DNA of 64,000 nt from Tanytarsus gracilentus (Eukaryota; Arthropoda; Insecta; Diptera; Chironomidae): positions 868,001 to 932,000 of the forward strand of contig JAXRKN010000025.1 in assembly GCA_038502055.1 (NCBI GenBank), in the 5' to 3' direction. The position numbers and the translations under genes were made by a program. Under the pieces are notes generated by a model. The model had not been told where the DNA came from. It did no database searches and saw nothing but the letters and a program-made list of their open reading frames with translations. This document shows, piece by piece, positions 51,560 to 63,860 of the stretch (positions within the stretch are counted from its first letter, which is position 1; each line of letters starts with the position of its first letter).

Positions 51560-54373
51560 TGAATGCTGGAAAAAAAATATTTAAGGTAGCTGAAAATGTT
51601 TAACTACAACTACACAGAAAAGTTTACGAACACAAAGGTTCGGCCAATCGGAGGTTAGCTAAAATGTCGTTAGTGTGCGAAGGAAATCAATGTTCAGAAA
51701 AAATGTACATAATTAAGCGCAATTGTAAATTGTGAACTCCAATTAAGAAGCAATTTGTAGAATCAATTAAACTTTTTTCATTCTATTATTGATTAATTAG
51801 CGTTCAAATTGCTAATTGCGCAAAAATTCTAATACAAATGTTTTGTCGAGCAAAAAAAAGGTATCTGCATTTGAATTTTAAATCTATGAATTCGTTAAAA
51901 GCGCCACATTTCGGCATCTCAGCACTAATTTGGTTTTATTTCGTTGCTTTTGAGCTCGACTAGCCGTTTCCTCAAAATTACCTAATTTTCCTTCTAGCGG
52001 ATGTTGCCATAATTAATCTTTTAATGAAGAGCGTTAATTGGACATTAGATAAATTAAATAATTCATTCTTACACTACAAAATCAATTAGACACATCAGCA
52101 CGTTTTTAAAACGATCGAAAACGATCTAATGACCATGAAATCGGAGATTATGGTGAAAAGAAGAAGAAGAAGAAGCTGTCGAGTAATTAGGACTAGCATC
52201 CAAAATATGTGGTTAATTTCCAGCATGAGATGTCCTGGCGCCGTGGGCGTGTTTCATAACTAGAATTTTTACAGGAACAAGGATCATTTATTACTCGAGC
52301 TCATTAAATCGAAGGACATGAGCATGTTGCGGTTGAGCAAAAATTTCCTCAGAAGTGCCAAAGTGAAATATGATACGTGATATTGCCTCATACATCATGA
52401 AGTGGATGAAACAAGCACATGATACAATTTAATGATTTCTGATCATGAAAGAGTGAATTTCATGAAATTTCCTTAATCATCGACATTCAAATTTGTATTA
52501 AAGTGTTGTTATGATGCGAAAACTTAATCATTTTGCGCTCAATACAATTTTTTACAAGCTATAGTAAGTCATCACATATTGAGATGATTATGATTGTGGA
52601 CAGTGTATATGGATTGAGATAAAGGGAAGAATTTAGATATTAAAAAATCATGTAAAATGAATAATTTTGGGCATGTGCACAAAAATAGATTAAAGTATTA
52701 AAAATTATATCTGAAAACTGCTAAAAAGTTTTTAATCTTTACTTGACTTTAAAACATTTTAAATGAATTTGGTTTTAGCTAAAAACGTAAAATCTTTGCC
52801 ACACCATGGAACCTGGCTTATTGCTTATTGCAGTAAATTACAATAATTTGCCAATTTTAAGTCTTTTCCTCTCTTTTTTCTGATGTTATCGACAATTTAT
52901 AAAATTTTAAAATTACATGATTTAAAGTGATGAAAATTTGATTAAATTATAGTGCACGATCGTAAATAAGTATCATCACATTGTGATCGTCGTCATCATC
53001 AAAAGAGCAAAGAATCTCAATCGGTTATGTGTATAAAGAGCAACTGCTAAGATTTTTCTTTCGCTCACTTTTTATCGCACTCCATCTCACTCACCAAAAT
53101 GAGTACATAAAGGAAGATGAAAAATTGGTAGAGAAATTTACAACGTTAAAGAATTTTAAGTGCATTTCAAAGCAAATAAAAATCCAATTTATTTTTTTCT
53201 CTTATTCATCGTATCTTCATCTCTGCTGGCTCAACTGCATCGGGATGCTACTGCTCGGTACTTTATTACGACGACATCGCAAGAAACACCCTTCTTGTGA
53301 AAAACAGTAGCGAGTTTCAAATTTAATCAGTTTGAAATAAAATAAATTGGGTTTATATTGCTTGTTAACGCGATATTTTCTTTTCTTCTCCTTATTTTGA
53401 TCGCTTTGGCTGCTGCTTGACTCTTTTTTTTCGGGAAAAGCGAATCTCGTTACACAAAATAAAAGTTTTTAATGGTTTGTTTTCATTTCTCCTTCTCTCG
53501 CCTTTGCCTGGTCAATTCCATGAAATTTCTTAAATGATGAAAGTTTTTCGGTCATCCCATTGAAAGAATGAGTCAAAGAGGCATTTCGTGTTCGAGAAAT
53601 TGATTAATAAACCGAGATATTCCTGGATCCATTCTTGTAGCTAATTGGAACAATAAATTCCAAATACGGAATGACATGACATATCGATCGTCAACTTCTG
53701 AATGCCAATAAAGCCCTTCATACAAATATTATTATTAAAAATACTCACCGTCCAAGGTCTTCGTCGTCATTCGTTAGCTTCAAAAATCAACCTGAAAGAG
53801 ATTTATTATATTTCGATTTAAGAAGAAAGAATAAAATTGAGAGCAGAATGAATTATTATTCATCAATTTTAAGTTTTTGGGAAATGGAAATCGGGAATTT
53901 TGGGTTGGTTTGGTTAATTTTATTTCGCACAAATTTTACATTTTTTACTTATAAGTTTCAGCAACAGCGGTGCGGCCAGTCACAAATATTGAATTCTTTC
54001 GCGCCTCAAATTACGACAATTTTATTAATTATTAAAATTTGATTTTTTAAAATATTTACCTAGTTTACTTTCTTGTGAAACATGGCTTTTACTTTATTAT
54101 TTCAGAAATTCCTATTAAAATTGTAACCGGGGTTATAAAATACTATTTTTTTAAATTCGAAACAACCTAACAATTTAAGTAAAATTCGATCTCTATCAAA
54201 TTTTATAATTAATAGTTTCTCTGTTTCTCACTTTGATTTAAATATTTGAAAATATCTTTTCTGACATGTCTACTTGAATTCAATTAATAAAGAAAAAGAA
54301 GAAGAAAAGAAGCATGAGATAGAAGAAAAATAAAGTATGTATTAAAAAAAATCACTTTTTAGCAGGTCGCATT

Positions 54374-54932
54374 TAGAGTTTCTCAATTCCCCGGGGAAAT
54401 AGTTCTTAAGGAACCTTACACAGTGAATATTATGGTCTGGTATTCGAGTTCTTTTTTTATTACGATCTTTCCAGCGCAGCTTCTGAAAATTTCCGCTCTG
54501 AATTAACTGATGTTGCCTGAATCGTCAGTAAAGTTCTTAGTAATTTATCCAAAATTTTAGATCTTTGTTTGAGTCCCCCAAATAATGTCATTTCTGCCTT
54601 ATAATTCTTAAAATTGCTAGGATCTTTAGTGCGAGAAGTATTTAACTCTCTCAATCTCTTGTTTAACTTGATTTTTTAAAACACTTTTTGAATTAAAAAT
54701 TCTTGCAAACAAATCTTATTTTATATATAATGATATATAGGTTTTTTTAACTCTAGTTGTAATAAATGATAAAATCTTCATTGCATTGTAAACAAAAGTT
54801 AAACTAAAAACGCAGTTATGGAGGAAGATTTTTTAAAAAAATTCAAGAAAATTTCTTTTAATTTTTTTCCTGGGCACGGGGAGATCAATTTTTCGGAGAT
54901 CCCCGTCCCCGGAGTCTCCGTGAGAAACTCTA
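54374..54932. mobile_element. hAT-type element 2 with 8-bp TSD
   Basis: 559 bp bounded by the perfect duplication GTCGCATT (54366-54373 and 54933-54940). A 12-bp perfect terminal inverted repeat, TAGAGTTTCTCA / TGAGAAACTCTA, defines the ends. Subterminal CCCCGGGG and CCCCG motifs occur near both ends. The minus strand retains a piece of hAT transposase C-terminal dimerisation domain (see 54460-54654). It is therefore a deleted hAT element, inserted between the two msh promoters. Confidence 0.9.
54460..54654 (-). pseudogene. hAT transposase C-terminal fragment
   Basis: A 64-codon frame inside hAT element 2 includes LLTIQATSVNSERKFSEAA, matching the conserved hAT dimerisation signature (LAIPATSVxSERxFS-type). 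No BED finger or DDE region remains, so it encodes no active enzyme. Confidence 0.8.
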
Positions 54933-57041
54933 GTCGCATTAAAAAATAAGAAATAAAATTTTGTCAGTAAATAAATTTGGAGTTTGCTGAAGATGATTAA
55001 AGTCACATAATTAATTAATTGACGTCATTTTTGATTGAATTTTTTTAAGAGAGAAGAGAGAGCCAATATGAGAGTAAAAGTTGAGAGCATGCGTGTGGGT
55101 AGTTCTTCTTGAAAATTTAATTTAATTAATTACTCAGAACTAAATAAACCATTTAGGTTTTTTTTCAAGGGAAGGTGGTTAAAATTTAAACGGACCAGAA
55201 TGTGATTGTGTCGATAGTGTGGAGTCGGTAACTTAAGAATAAGCGAGGAATAACATGATGACAGTTCTGAATTGAAATGAAATCGTAAATAATCAATATA
55301 TACAGTAAATTATCTTTCTCGCTTAAAACATCGTAGCATGTCAACAGCTCAAAGTCAAAGCAGAAAAATGGTTAATTAAATGTGATCGCTCTCCTAACGA
55401 TATCTTTCTGGTAGCCGTTACAAGTTGAAAAGATCTCATCCAATTACTAGCTAGAAAATGATCCAATAGATTATGACAAGTTTATTTTAGCCACATATGA
55501 GAGAAAATCTTTACGATCGAAAGCAGAAGCTGAGAGTATGTTCGAAACGAGCGTTAGCGATTTATGTGCGAGATAACGACGAATTAACAGTAGCGTCTTT
55601 CAATCTCGTAAAACGTTAAAAATTGTCATTTCTCGCTTTCACTTCAGTACTGCATCGAGAAGCTTTAATTACCACAGGTAAAATCTTTCCCACACTTCGC
55701 ACAAAATTGCGATTATTTATCACATATTGGTCAATGACAATTTCTACTTGCATTAAAAAAATTTCTCAAAACTTTTTTTTTGATTTATAAAAAGGAACAA
55801 AAGGATTCTCGAGACAATTAATTTTTATTATGAGACATTGAACAATGAAAAATTTTGGTGTTGATTTATTGATCCTCCCTTAATGATTTTATATAAAGTC
55901 ATAAAAAAGGAGAGCTACCATTCAATCTCGGTACCTTAAAATTGAGAGATCTCGATCTCCATCACAAATAAATAATGCTATCATTTGGGTTCAATCGACA
56001 CAACAACCGGCAGGTGCTACTAAATTTTTCTATCTTTCACTCTTTTATGGATTTTGAGAGGTCAATTAGACAGAAAGTAATAAAATTCAAAAATATACCT
56101 CTAATGCTTTTATACACACAGGAAATAATATTTTTAATAACAAAAAAAGTTTCGACTTTGGGAGGTCACAGAGGCGATGATTTTAATAAAAATAATTATA
56201 AAATAGTAATGTGGTGAAGGTTAGACGGGAGTCAAAAAATTTAAGTTTTCCAAATAACTTAATTTATAATAGAAAAATGCCAACGACCTCAATTGGTGAC
56301 AATTACTCATCCGGTTCAACTATTAAGCGATAACGAATTTATTAAATCTCTCAATTTAGTTTTTTCCATGCTCGTGCCCATGATAAAAGAAATGTTGGGT
56401 TTCAGAGTGAAATTTGGATGAATCCAGAGTTATTTTGAAACTTAATTTAAATTTGATTTTGAGTTCTTTTTTTATGGTTTTGAAACCTTTTCACCAACTT
56501 ATAAAGTGTTTAAATTTTTTTTTCATATCGAACATTCATCGGATACTCTCAATTTCTTCTCACAATCAACTGCATGGTGTCTGATCAGCAATAACTATGC
56601 CCATTACTTTATAATTTTTGTCCATTTTTCCTTGCACATTTCACTCAAGCCTTGTGTGTTGCTGCTTTGACAGTTGAAAGACTTGCGAATCTCATTATAA
56701 TAACATTATATTCCGTTGCCTATTTCATAGTCGTTTACTGGCTTTATGTGGAAAATAATGACCATTGAAAGCACTTCGAATATCAATTTTAAAAATCTCT
56801 CTGTTGAGAGAGATAAATTTCATATCTTTGCCTTCTTTCTGCAGCATCAATAAAAAAATATTATTAAATTTCCAGTGCTTCCAATACATGTAAACTTTGG
56901 GATTGCTTTCGGTGTATTGTGATTTTTGCCTTGCTTCTCTTTCAACACAAACAAACTTGTCGCATACACTTTCAAGCTTTCTTTGAATGTGTTTGTGATT
57001 TAAGATCGAACACTTTTGCCTTCCCGAGCACTGTACAAAAT

Positions 57042-57075
57042 TCAGTTATGATTTTTAGCTCTCAACAATCGGACG
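57042..57075 (+). promoter_or_regulatory. msh copy B core promoter: Inr plus DPE
   Basis: TCAGTT at 57042-57047 (+1 A at 57044) is a consensus initiator, and GGACG at 57071-57075 starts exactly at +28, matching RGWYV. It gives a leader of about 270 nt. The two msh promoters share architecture, but the surrounding sequence is not alike. Confidence 0.65.
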
Positions 57076-57314
57076 AAAAGAAGCAGAGAAATTATCAAGT
57101 TGTTGAAGAGCTATCAAGAGCCAATTATTGTAGATAATCAAGAACAAATTATAACCAATTTAATGGAGATTATTGAGAAATTTATTGAGTTATAAAGAAG
57201 TTGCGCGAAAATGCTTACATATCATTAGAAATCAACTAAATCTCAATTAAAAGTGAAAAAAAAAATATATTTATTGCTAGCCTAGCATAAGGTGAAAATT
57301 TATATGAAGTGCCA

Positions 57315-58487
57315 ATGCAAAAGTCACCGAAAATGACTGTTCTACCCATTCGAACGATTTCGATGACAAGTCCGACGGTAACTTCAATGAATAAAGAAAC
57401 GAAAACATCGCGAATTAGTAATTTTAGTGTTGCATCGCTCCTCGCCGACACGAGGCGTTCCTCGACACCTCCAGCACATACTGCCGCGGCAGTGATAAGA
57501 GTGATTAGTGAAAGCCAACAATTTATTAAAAATAATAATAATAATAATAGTAAAAATGATCACGCGGACAGTTGCTTAGTTCCAAAAAACTTATCAATCA
57601 ACAACAATAGTCCATGTTCACCAAATTCATCGCACAATAATAATGAAAATAGCAACAATTCAAATAAGCTCAATGAGAGTGAATTATTAGAATCTTCGCA
57701 AAGATCTCACACACCTCCCAGTTCGATCGCATCCGAGGATTACGATGACTCAATGCGGGACGATGATGATGATGATGAGGATCTCGATGTAGATATTGAG
57801 GATGTAAAGAATGAAAATAGTACAAATGACAAAAATTCACTCATGCCAGGACAAGCACCGCCAATTAGACCGACACCGTTCAGTGCATTAGCTGCTGCCG
57901 CTGCTGCTTGGGGTATGAATAATGGCGTGCCTGGATGGCCGGGAAGACAAATGCAACATTTTGGACCTCCTGGAATGTTTCAAGGACAACCTTTTGGGGG
58001 TCAACTCAATGGAGGTGTGTAAGATTATTTAAATTAATTTAAGAGCAAAAATTTTTTAAAATTTATAACAACCAGATGGTGAGGGGCATAGGCTGAAATG
58101 TAATCTTAGAAAGCATAAACCTAACCGAAAACCTCGAACGCCCTTTACGACTCAACAACTGTTATCGCTCGAAAAGAAATTCCGTGAAAAACAGTATTTG
58201 AGCATTGCGGAACGAGCAGAATTCTCGTCATCACTTCGACTGACTGAAACACAAGTGAAGATTTGGTTCCAAAACAGAAGGTGAAGAAATGAAGAAATAA
58301 GAAGTGCTCGAGGCAGTATTTTAATAAATAAAAAACTTTTTTCATCCACAGAGCAAAAGCAAAGCGACTTCAAGAGGCTGAACTCGAAAAAATAAAAATG
58401 GCAGCACTTGGTCGCTCACCAGGAGTACTCGGTTACATGGGATATTTTCATCCAAGTTTAATGGGTGGAACCATGCACATGGGATAG
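57315..58487 (+). CDS. msh: Msh/Msx homeodomain transcription factor, copy B
   Basis: Exons: 57315-58014, 58076-58280, 58352-58487, joining to 346 residues. The ATG at 57315 adds MQKSPK before the Met equivalent to the start of copy A (57333), so either start is possible. The EH1 motif FSVASLLA, poly-Asn, acidic and poly-Ala runs are identical to copy A. The homeodomain has the same protein sequence as copy A. Differences are confined to residues before MTSPTV, the exon 2 start (DGEGHRLK against ENELPRLK) and the tail (SPGVLGYMGYFHPSLMGGTMHMG-like end). Msx proteins act as nuclear repressors in dorsoventral and muscle patterning. It is divergent to copy A with its own Inr/DPE promoter. Both reading frames and splice sites are intact, so both copies look functional. 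Confidence 0.93.
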
Positions 58488-59610
58488 TGTAAAACGAGTC
58501 TGTAAATATACATTTTTTAATTTAATGTTTCGCTGTTGATAGTCAACAAAATTTCTAACTTTTTCAGAGAAATTATGCAAAAAATGTTTCAATTAAAAAG
58601 TAATTCAATTTTTTGAATGCATGTAAAAATATATTAACTGATTGCGAGTTTTTAAACTAAAAAGTTAAATTTAAAAAAATATTCCTTACGCTTAGAACTA
58701 AATTAGGTTCTTTTACAAACTTTTTTGTATGATTTCTCTTGATTTTATTAGTTTTGACTGTGAATCTTTGTAAGTGTAAATAATTATATCTAGTTTAAAG
58801 CAAACAATACTTACTTAAGGTATAATCTAACCCGATTGAAAAGAATAAAAAAATTTTCACAAAAAGTAAAATTTTGCATTTGGCTGTGTTCCTTCGCTCG
58901 TTGCATTTCCATTTTATGTACAATGAAAAAAACTTCCCGTCGACTAAATCACATACAATAAAAAAACTTCTCGAGTCTGTAATCACATTTAAACAATCAA
59001 TGCACAACATTTTTATTAATTACAACTCCACTCCACCGAAAACAAATAAATTTTTTAACACCATGTTGTCATTTTTGTTTTGTTCATAATTCTTCGTTTC
59101 CACACTGGCTTTATCGCATTAATTAAATCTTTTTCTCATTTATTCGATTCTCTCTTTCTCTCTCTAGCGCGGGTTTATATATAGGATGTGTTTTAAGAGC
59201 TAACAATTATCATTTTAAATTGAATAATGAAGTCAGAAGTAGTAATTTCTATTTAATTGAGAAATGGCGCAGAGTGAGAGCGAATTTAAACATTTTATGG
59301 TGCCGTAAAAAAGGAGTGTAAACTTTTTTACAAAAAAATTATAATCAGTAAACTTTTAAGTTTTGAAGTACAAAAATATTATATTACAATAATATTTGCT
59401 TAAAAAATTAAAGGGTTTTGCAACTTAATTAAAATTAAATTTTACCTTGATTAAATGTTTTCCTTTGCCTCCGAATAATTTAATCATTTAGAGAGAGATT
59501 AATTACGGGAATGTTAAATAAAATGTTTTCTACTGCTAATTTTTCTGTTTCACAACTTTACAGCTCTTTTTCTACTAGCGCGTTTCAATTTTTATTGTTA
59601 GATGACGTCC
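58488..59610. other. msh copy B 3' UTR and spacer
   Basis: 3' untranslated and intergenic AT-rich sequence. A TTTATATATAGG box at 59174-59185 resembles a TATA element, but no initiator or coding exon follows it. Confidence 0.45.
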
Positions 59611-59618
59611 GTCAAGTC

Positions 59619-60017
59619 TAGTGCTTTCAAAAATTCCGGGATTTCAAATTTCGGGATCCTGAGACTGAAAAGCTGTCAACCTGAGATCCCAAAAACGGGA
59701 TTCATAAATAAAAAAATTATAAGAAAACTCAAGGAAATTTTGTAGAGAATACTGGCAAAAATATTACAAATAATTTTGATCATAAGAAAAGTAGTTTCTA
59801 TAGAGGAAATTTTTTTAATTTCAATAGATTATTTCATTCGAAAAAATTTATAAACTTTGAAATGAATGAAAAAATTAGTTGAAAACAAATTGATTTGAAA
59901 AAAAATCCTTTCTCAATCCCGCGGGCTTGGGATTCATTTTTTTTCGGGATCCCGAGATTAAAAACAGCCCGAATTCCCCGGGGAATCCCGATCCCGGGAT
60001 CCCGTTCGAAACCTTTA
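59619..60017. mobile_element. hAT-type MITE 3 with 8-bp TSD
   Basis: 399 bp bounded by the perfect duplication GTCAAGTC (59611-59618 and 60018-60025). Terminal repeats are imperfect (TAGTGCTTTCA against TAAAGGTTTCG when reverse-complemented). Subterminal motifs CGGGATCC, CCCGGGATCCCG and CCCCGGGG are iterated at both ends. The interior is AT-rich and non-coding. The TSD length and TA-starting ends suggest hAT; the weaker TIR makes this less certain than elements 1 and 2. Confidence 0.7.
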
Positions 60018-60025
60018 GTCAAGTC

Positions 60026-63000
60026 TAAATAGTCGGCATGCAGAGAGAAGTCACACAATCATGCTAAGAAATTCCCATTTTGCATCGATCGTCATCATTA
60101 TCAACAAGTCTTTTTTACTATTCATCATCGACTTTTGCTAGTTTGTAGGTTTGCAACTTCAACTTCAAGTCACGACTTACAATCAAAATGAAAATATTTG
60201 TTTTTTGCTCACTGCATTTAACGACTTTGGTATAGGCAACGACATCGTTTAACTATTTTTTTCTCGAGTACATTAGAGATCGTGGATTGAGAGATTGGTA
60301 ATTAGTAAAGTGTTCGATGTTTTTATTGACTAATAAAAACTTCGTAATTGGATGTTGTGCAACTTGAGAGGTCATTGGGGAGTTGTGTTTTTTTAAATAT
60401 TGGGGATTTATTGATTAGGTTTTATTATTTAAAATTTATCTTTATAATTCAGCATCATAAAATTTTTAATCACTTTTCTTCTTAATCAATCGATTCAAAA
60501 GATTCACCGAAATTCTTAATAAATTCAGTAATGATTTGCACAGCTTGACTCTTTTCAACTCATCCTAATGCGTCTCATAATATCATCATCAAAATTCTTT
60601 TTCCGTGAGCGTGGTGCGGCAATATCAACAACTACGGATGCATGCAAAACAAGCTCATAATGACGGCATCATTAAACAATTATATTATCCAAACAGCACC
60701 AGCTACCCCGCTGTCATTTATATTTACAACTTTAAAAATTGAGCTAAATTAAATCATTCCACCTCTGGCTGTTGGCGTGATAATAAAAAAGTTTATTGGT
60801 TTATAATGCTTCCCCCATTAAAATTTCGTCGCCCCGCCGCAGAGCGAGAGTTGTGTGTTAAATGCTTATATTGACGATAATCATGTCATGCGATATACTC
60901 AGTGCATAAAATGCTATGGAATTATTTTTTTCCAGCAAGTTATGAAATTGCATTTTATTAATTTTCCTCTCACTCATATGGTTGTGCGGCTTATGTTTTG
61001 CACTATGCTGAAGCATGCTAGAATTGGAGTGCAAGGTGGAATAATCAGAAGTTAGCTATAAAATTTAATTCAAGGTAATTCCAAAAAATTCACGTCAGTT
61101 ATTAATTATTTAAACATATTTTGCCTAATGTTGTACAAAGTCACAATAGTTTTGGGCATAAATTTACATGGGTTTCAACCTAACTTCAACCCAGTGTTTT
61201 TATCTCCCATGCGCAATTCTCTCTCCCGAGACTTTAAATGCTCCACACTTAATTATTTGTAATTTTTTGCAATGGCAAATTCATTTATAGTCAGTCACAC
61301 ATTCCTCAATTTCTCAAAACGTGAGTTCTGCTTGAAGAAAGCTGCAACTAGATATGAATTAAATGCTTTTAATTAGAAAAACGCGAGTCATTCAACAAAA
61401 AGAGATGAAATGTCGTGGATGGATTCATTCATTAACAGATGCGTGAAATTCATGAGAAATTATAAATGTTCTTGAGGTCGTTGGTGTGCGTTTATTAAGA
61501 GAATTTAATTATTTCAAGGGAAGAAAAATGAATAAGAGAATTTAACGCATCCTAATTATTTCATTATTAAGTCATTACGAGGCCAGGCAGGCGCAAAGGG
61601 AGAAAAAGGTTTGAATAAATTTAATTTTCATCTATTCGCTATGTGTTTAGAAACCGCGCTTGAAGAAAAAAATTAATTGTCGAATGGAAAAAGAAGAAGA
61701 ATAAGCGACATGAAGACATAAAAATATTTCCCCATGTGCATTCGCAGTCTTATTTATACTCACCGTTCCTTCCCGAAGAAAATATTTTTATAGCTCTGGT
61801 GTGTAATTAAATTAGCAGTTTAACTACTTAAAAAACGATATTAATTACGATCCACGAGTTATGTCTTCATTATGTTGGAAAAAACATTAATGTAACAATG
61901 GAATAAAAATATTTTTAACGATCGATTATCATTTTTAAGTTCTAGATTTTTAAAAAATTGCATGAGGTAAAACTAGATTAATCTTTTAAAACTTTTTGAA
62001 AAATTTAAAATATTATCATAAAGTTTTCAAACCTTCTCTTTCAATTATTTTCCTAGCGATTGTTCTGTTTTAAATCTTCTGCATTGTTTTCTCATCATTA
62101 AACTTATTATTTTCCATACACATAAAAATAATAAAGCAACTTTTTTCATCTTGATATAAAAATTTAAATTTGACTGCGTTAATTAGTTTTATCTTGAGCT
62201 GAAAAATCTCATTTACGATTCAATAACTTTTATGATTTATTATCTGGAGAGAAAATTGTAATAAAAGTGTCTTGAAAACTTCTCAAGGCAAGGTTGAAAA
62301 TTCTCTTCGAGTTGTAGTTTTTTCTTGGACAATTTTTCTGTAAAAAATTAAATCAATAAAATTAAAGGAGAACTCCATCGTGAAAATAAAGAAATCTTGA
62401 TTTCATTTTTAACACCTCGAAAGAGCGAGAAAATCAATATTTGATGTAGGATCTCAACAGAGATTTTGCGCAGAGGCAAGCAATTCCATACTCTCGATGT
62501 CTACTGAAATCTTAATTGGTTATCATCTCACGTTGTTGCTTTTACGCATGCGAAATTTTTGCTGCCGTTTTCATGGTGCTTACGGAAGCTGAATGGGGAG
62601 AAAATTTTATGAATTGAGGGGTTAGAAGAGAATAATGGGCGAATCCATGGGAGATGCGATGAGGAATTAATTTGTCGTTAAGCGAGATTACTAGCTTCAA
62701 CTTTTATAGCAATGTAATTGCTTTATTAAAATTAATTGAATATTTTTTAATTAAATTTTCTGAAGGTACAATAAATATGAAAAATTTTGTTCATAAATTT
62801 TTCATCATCAGAAGGCGCAAAAAAGACTGTTCATGTATGCAACTGAAAAAATTTCAATTTCCTATCTTTTGATACACGAGCTTCCGTTTGACGAAAAGAA
62901 AATTGGTAAAAATAAATTTACATCCAAAGCGACTTTTTTGCGCGCATGATCGAAAAAACATCAAGTGACAAATACTCGCAATTTAAAATGTCACAAAATA

Positions 63001-63860
63001 TGAAATTTATGTTGAATGGTGATAAAGAATCTGCTCTGCTCTTTTCATGTACAAAATTATGAGGGAAGAAGAAGACAGCTCGGAGGAAGGTTTTCCAGAG
63101 TGTCACATAATGGGCGCTTTGGAAAATATTTCACCAAAAATTTATTATCTTTTATCGTGTAATTTCCTGCTTTTCGTTTTTGCACGAGAAAGCTTTCGCT
63201 CGACATCACCAGCATGAAATGATTTCGTGATGTGGAAAATCGAATGCTATGAATTATGATATGCAATTTCCTTTTGTAATTTTGTATTATACGCCATTAA
63301 TATTCTTATCATAAACACCACGATTTCAAGAGAAGTGTGTGTGTGTGTATATGTGTTAGGTTTTATGAGGGAGCAAACAAAAAAGGATCAAATTTCATTT
63401 CAGTGGTGGTGATTTCTACGACAATGAAATCCTAATTCAAGCGGATGCTGAGATTGTGATGAGATAAAAATTATTTTTGATTGTTTGAATAGAAAATAAT
63501 ATTTTTGTAAATTTTTGTTTGAACTAAATTTATTATTAAAATAAGTTGTTTTCATTTATTTAAACTTCTTATTTTTGAATACTTATAAAAATACTGGAAA
63601 ATTTCTCTAAATGAGAGTGCTTTCGCAATTTTATCATTTAAACCAGTTTTTAGTGGGTTCTTAATCTTTAATTTGTTTTAAAAGTGTTTATAAGTGTCTC
63701 ATCTTTATTATAATCATCGATTTTCATCGTTAAATCTTGTAAGGAAGAGAGAATTTGGGAAATTTGCTTATCCCTGTGCTTATCTATTTATTTCAAAATT
63801 ATGAAATTTATTTACGTTCAAATTTTATGTTAAATGTTTGTTTGTGTTTTGTACTGTAGG
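60026..63860. other. non-coding AT-rich region
   Basis: I see no supported gene, RNA or mobile element here. A GT microsatellite occurs at about 63337-63350. It may be upstream or intron sequence of a gene beyond the window. Confidence 0.45.

Larger units (their letters stand above)
51560..57041. promoter_or_regulatory. shared intergenic region between the divergent msh promoters
   Basis: About 5.5 kb separating two head-to-head Inr/DPE promoters, so enhancers here could act on both genes. It contains a CCAAT box (about 51643-51650), GAA repeats near 52156, and hAT element 2 (54374-54932). No coding exon was supported; the open frame at 53029-53310 lacks any recognisable feature. Confidence 0.45.

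Noticed and set aside
53029..53310. 93-codon open frame between the msh genes
   Set aside because: No ATG at its beginning, no recognisable motif, no splice or promoter context; likely chance.
57309..57314. Upstream GTG as start of msh copy B
   Set aside because: Animal nuclear genes start at ATG; the ATG at 57315 or 57333 is preferred.
59174..59185. TATA-like box TTTATATATAGG
   Set aside because: No initiator or coding exon follows; AT-rich DNA gives such matches often.
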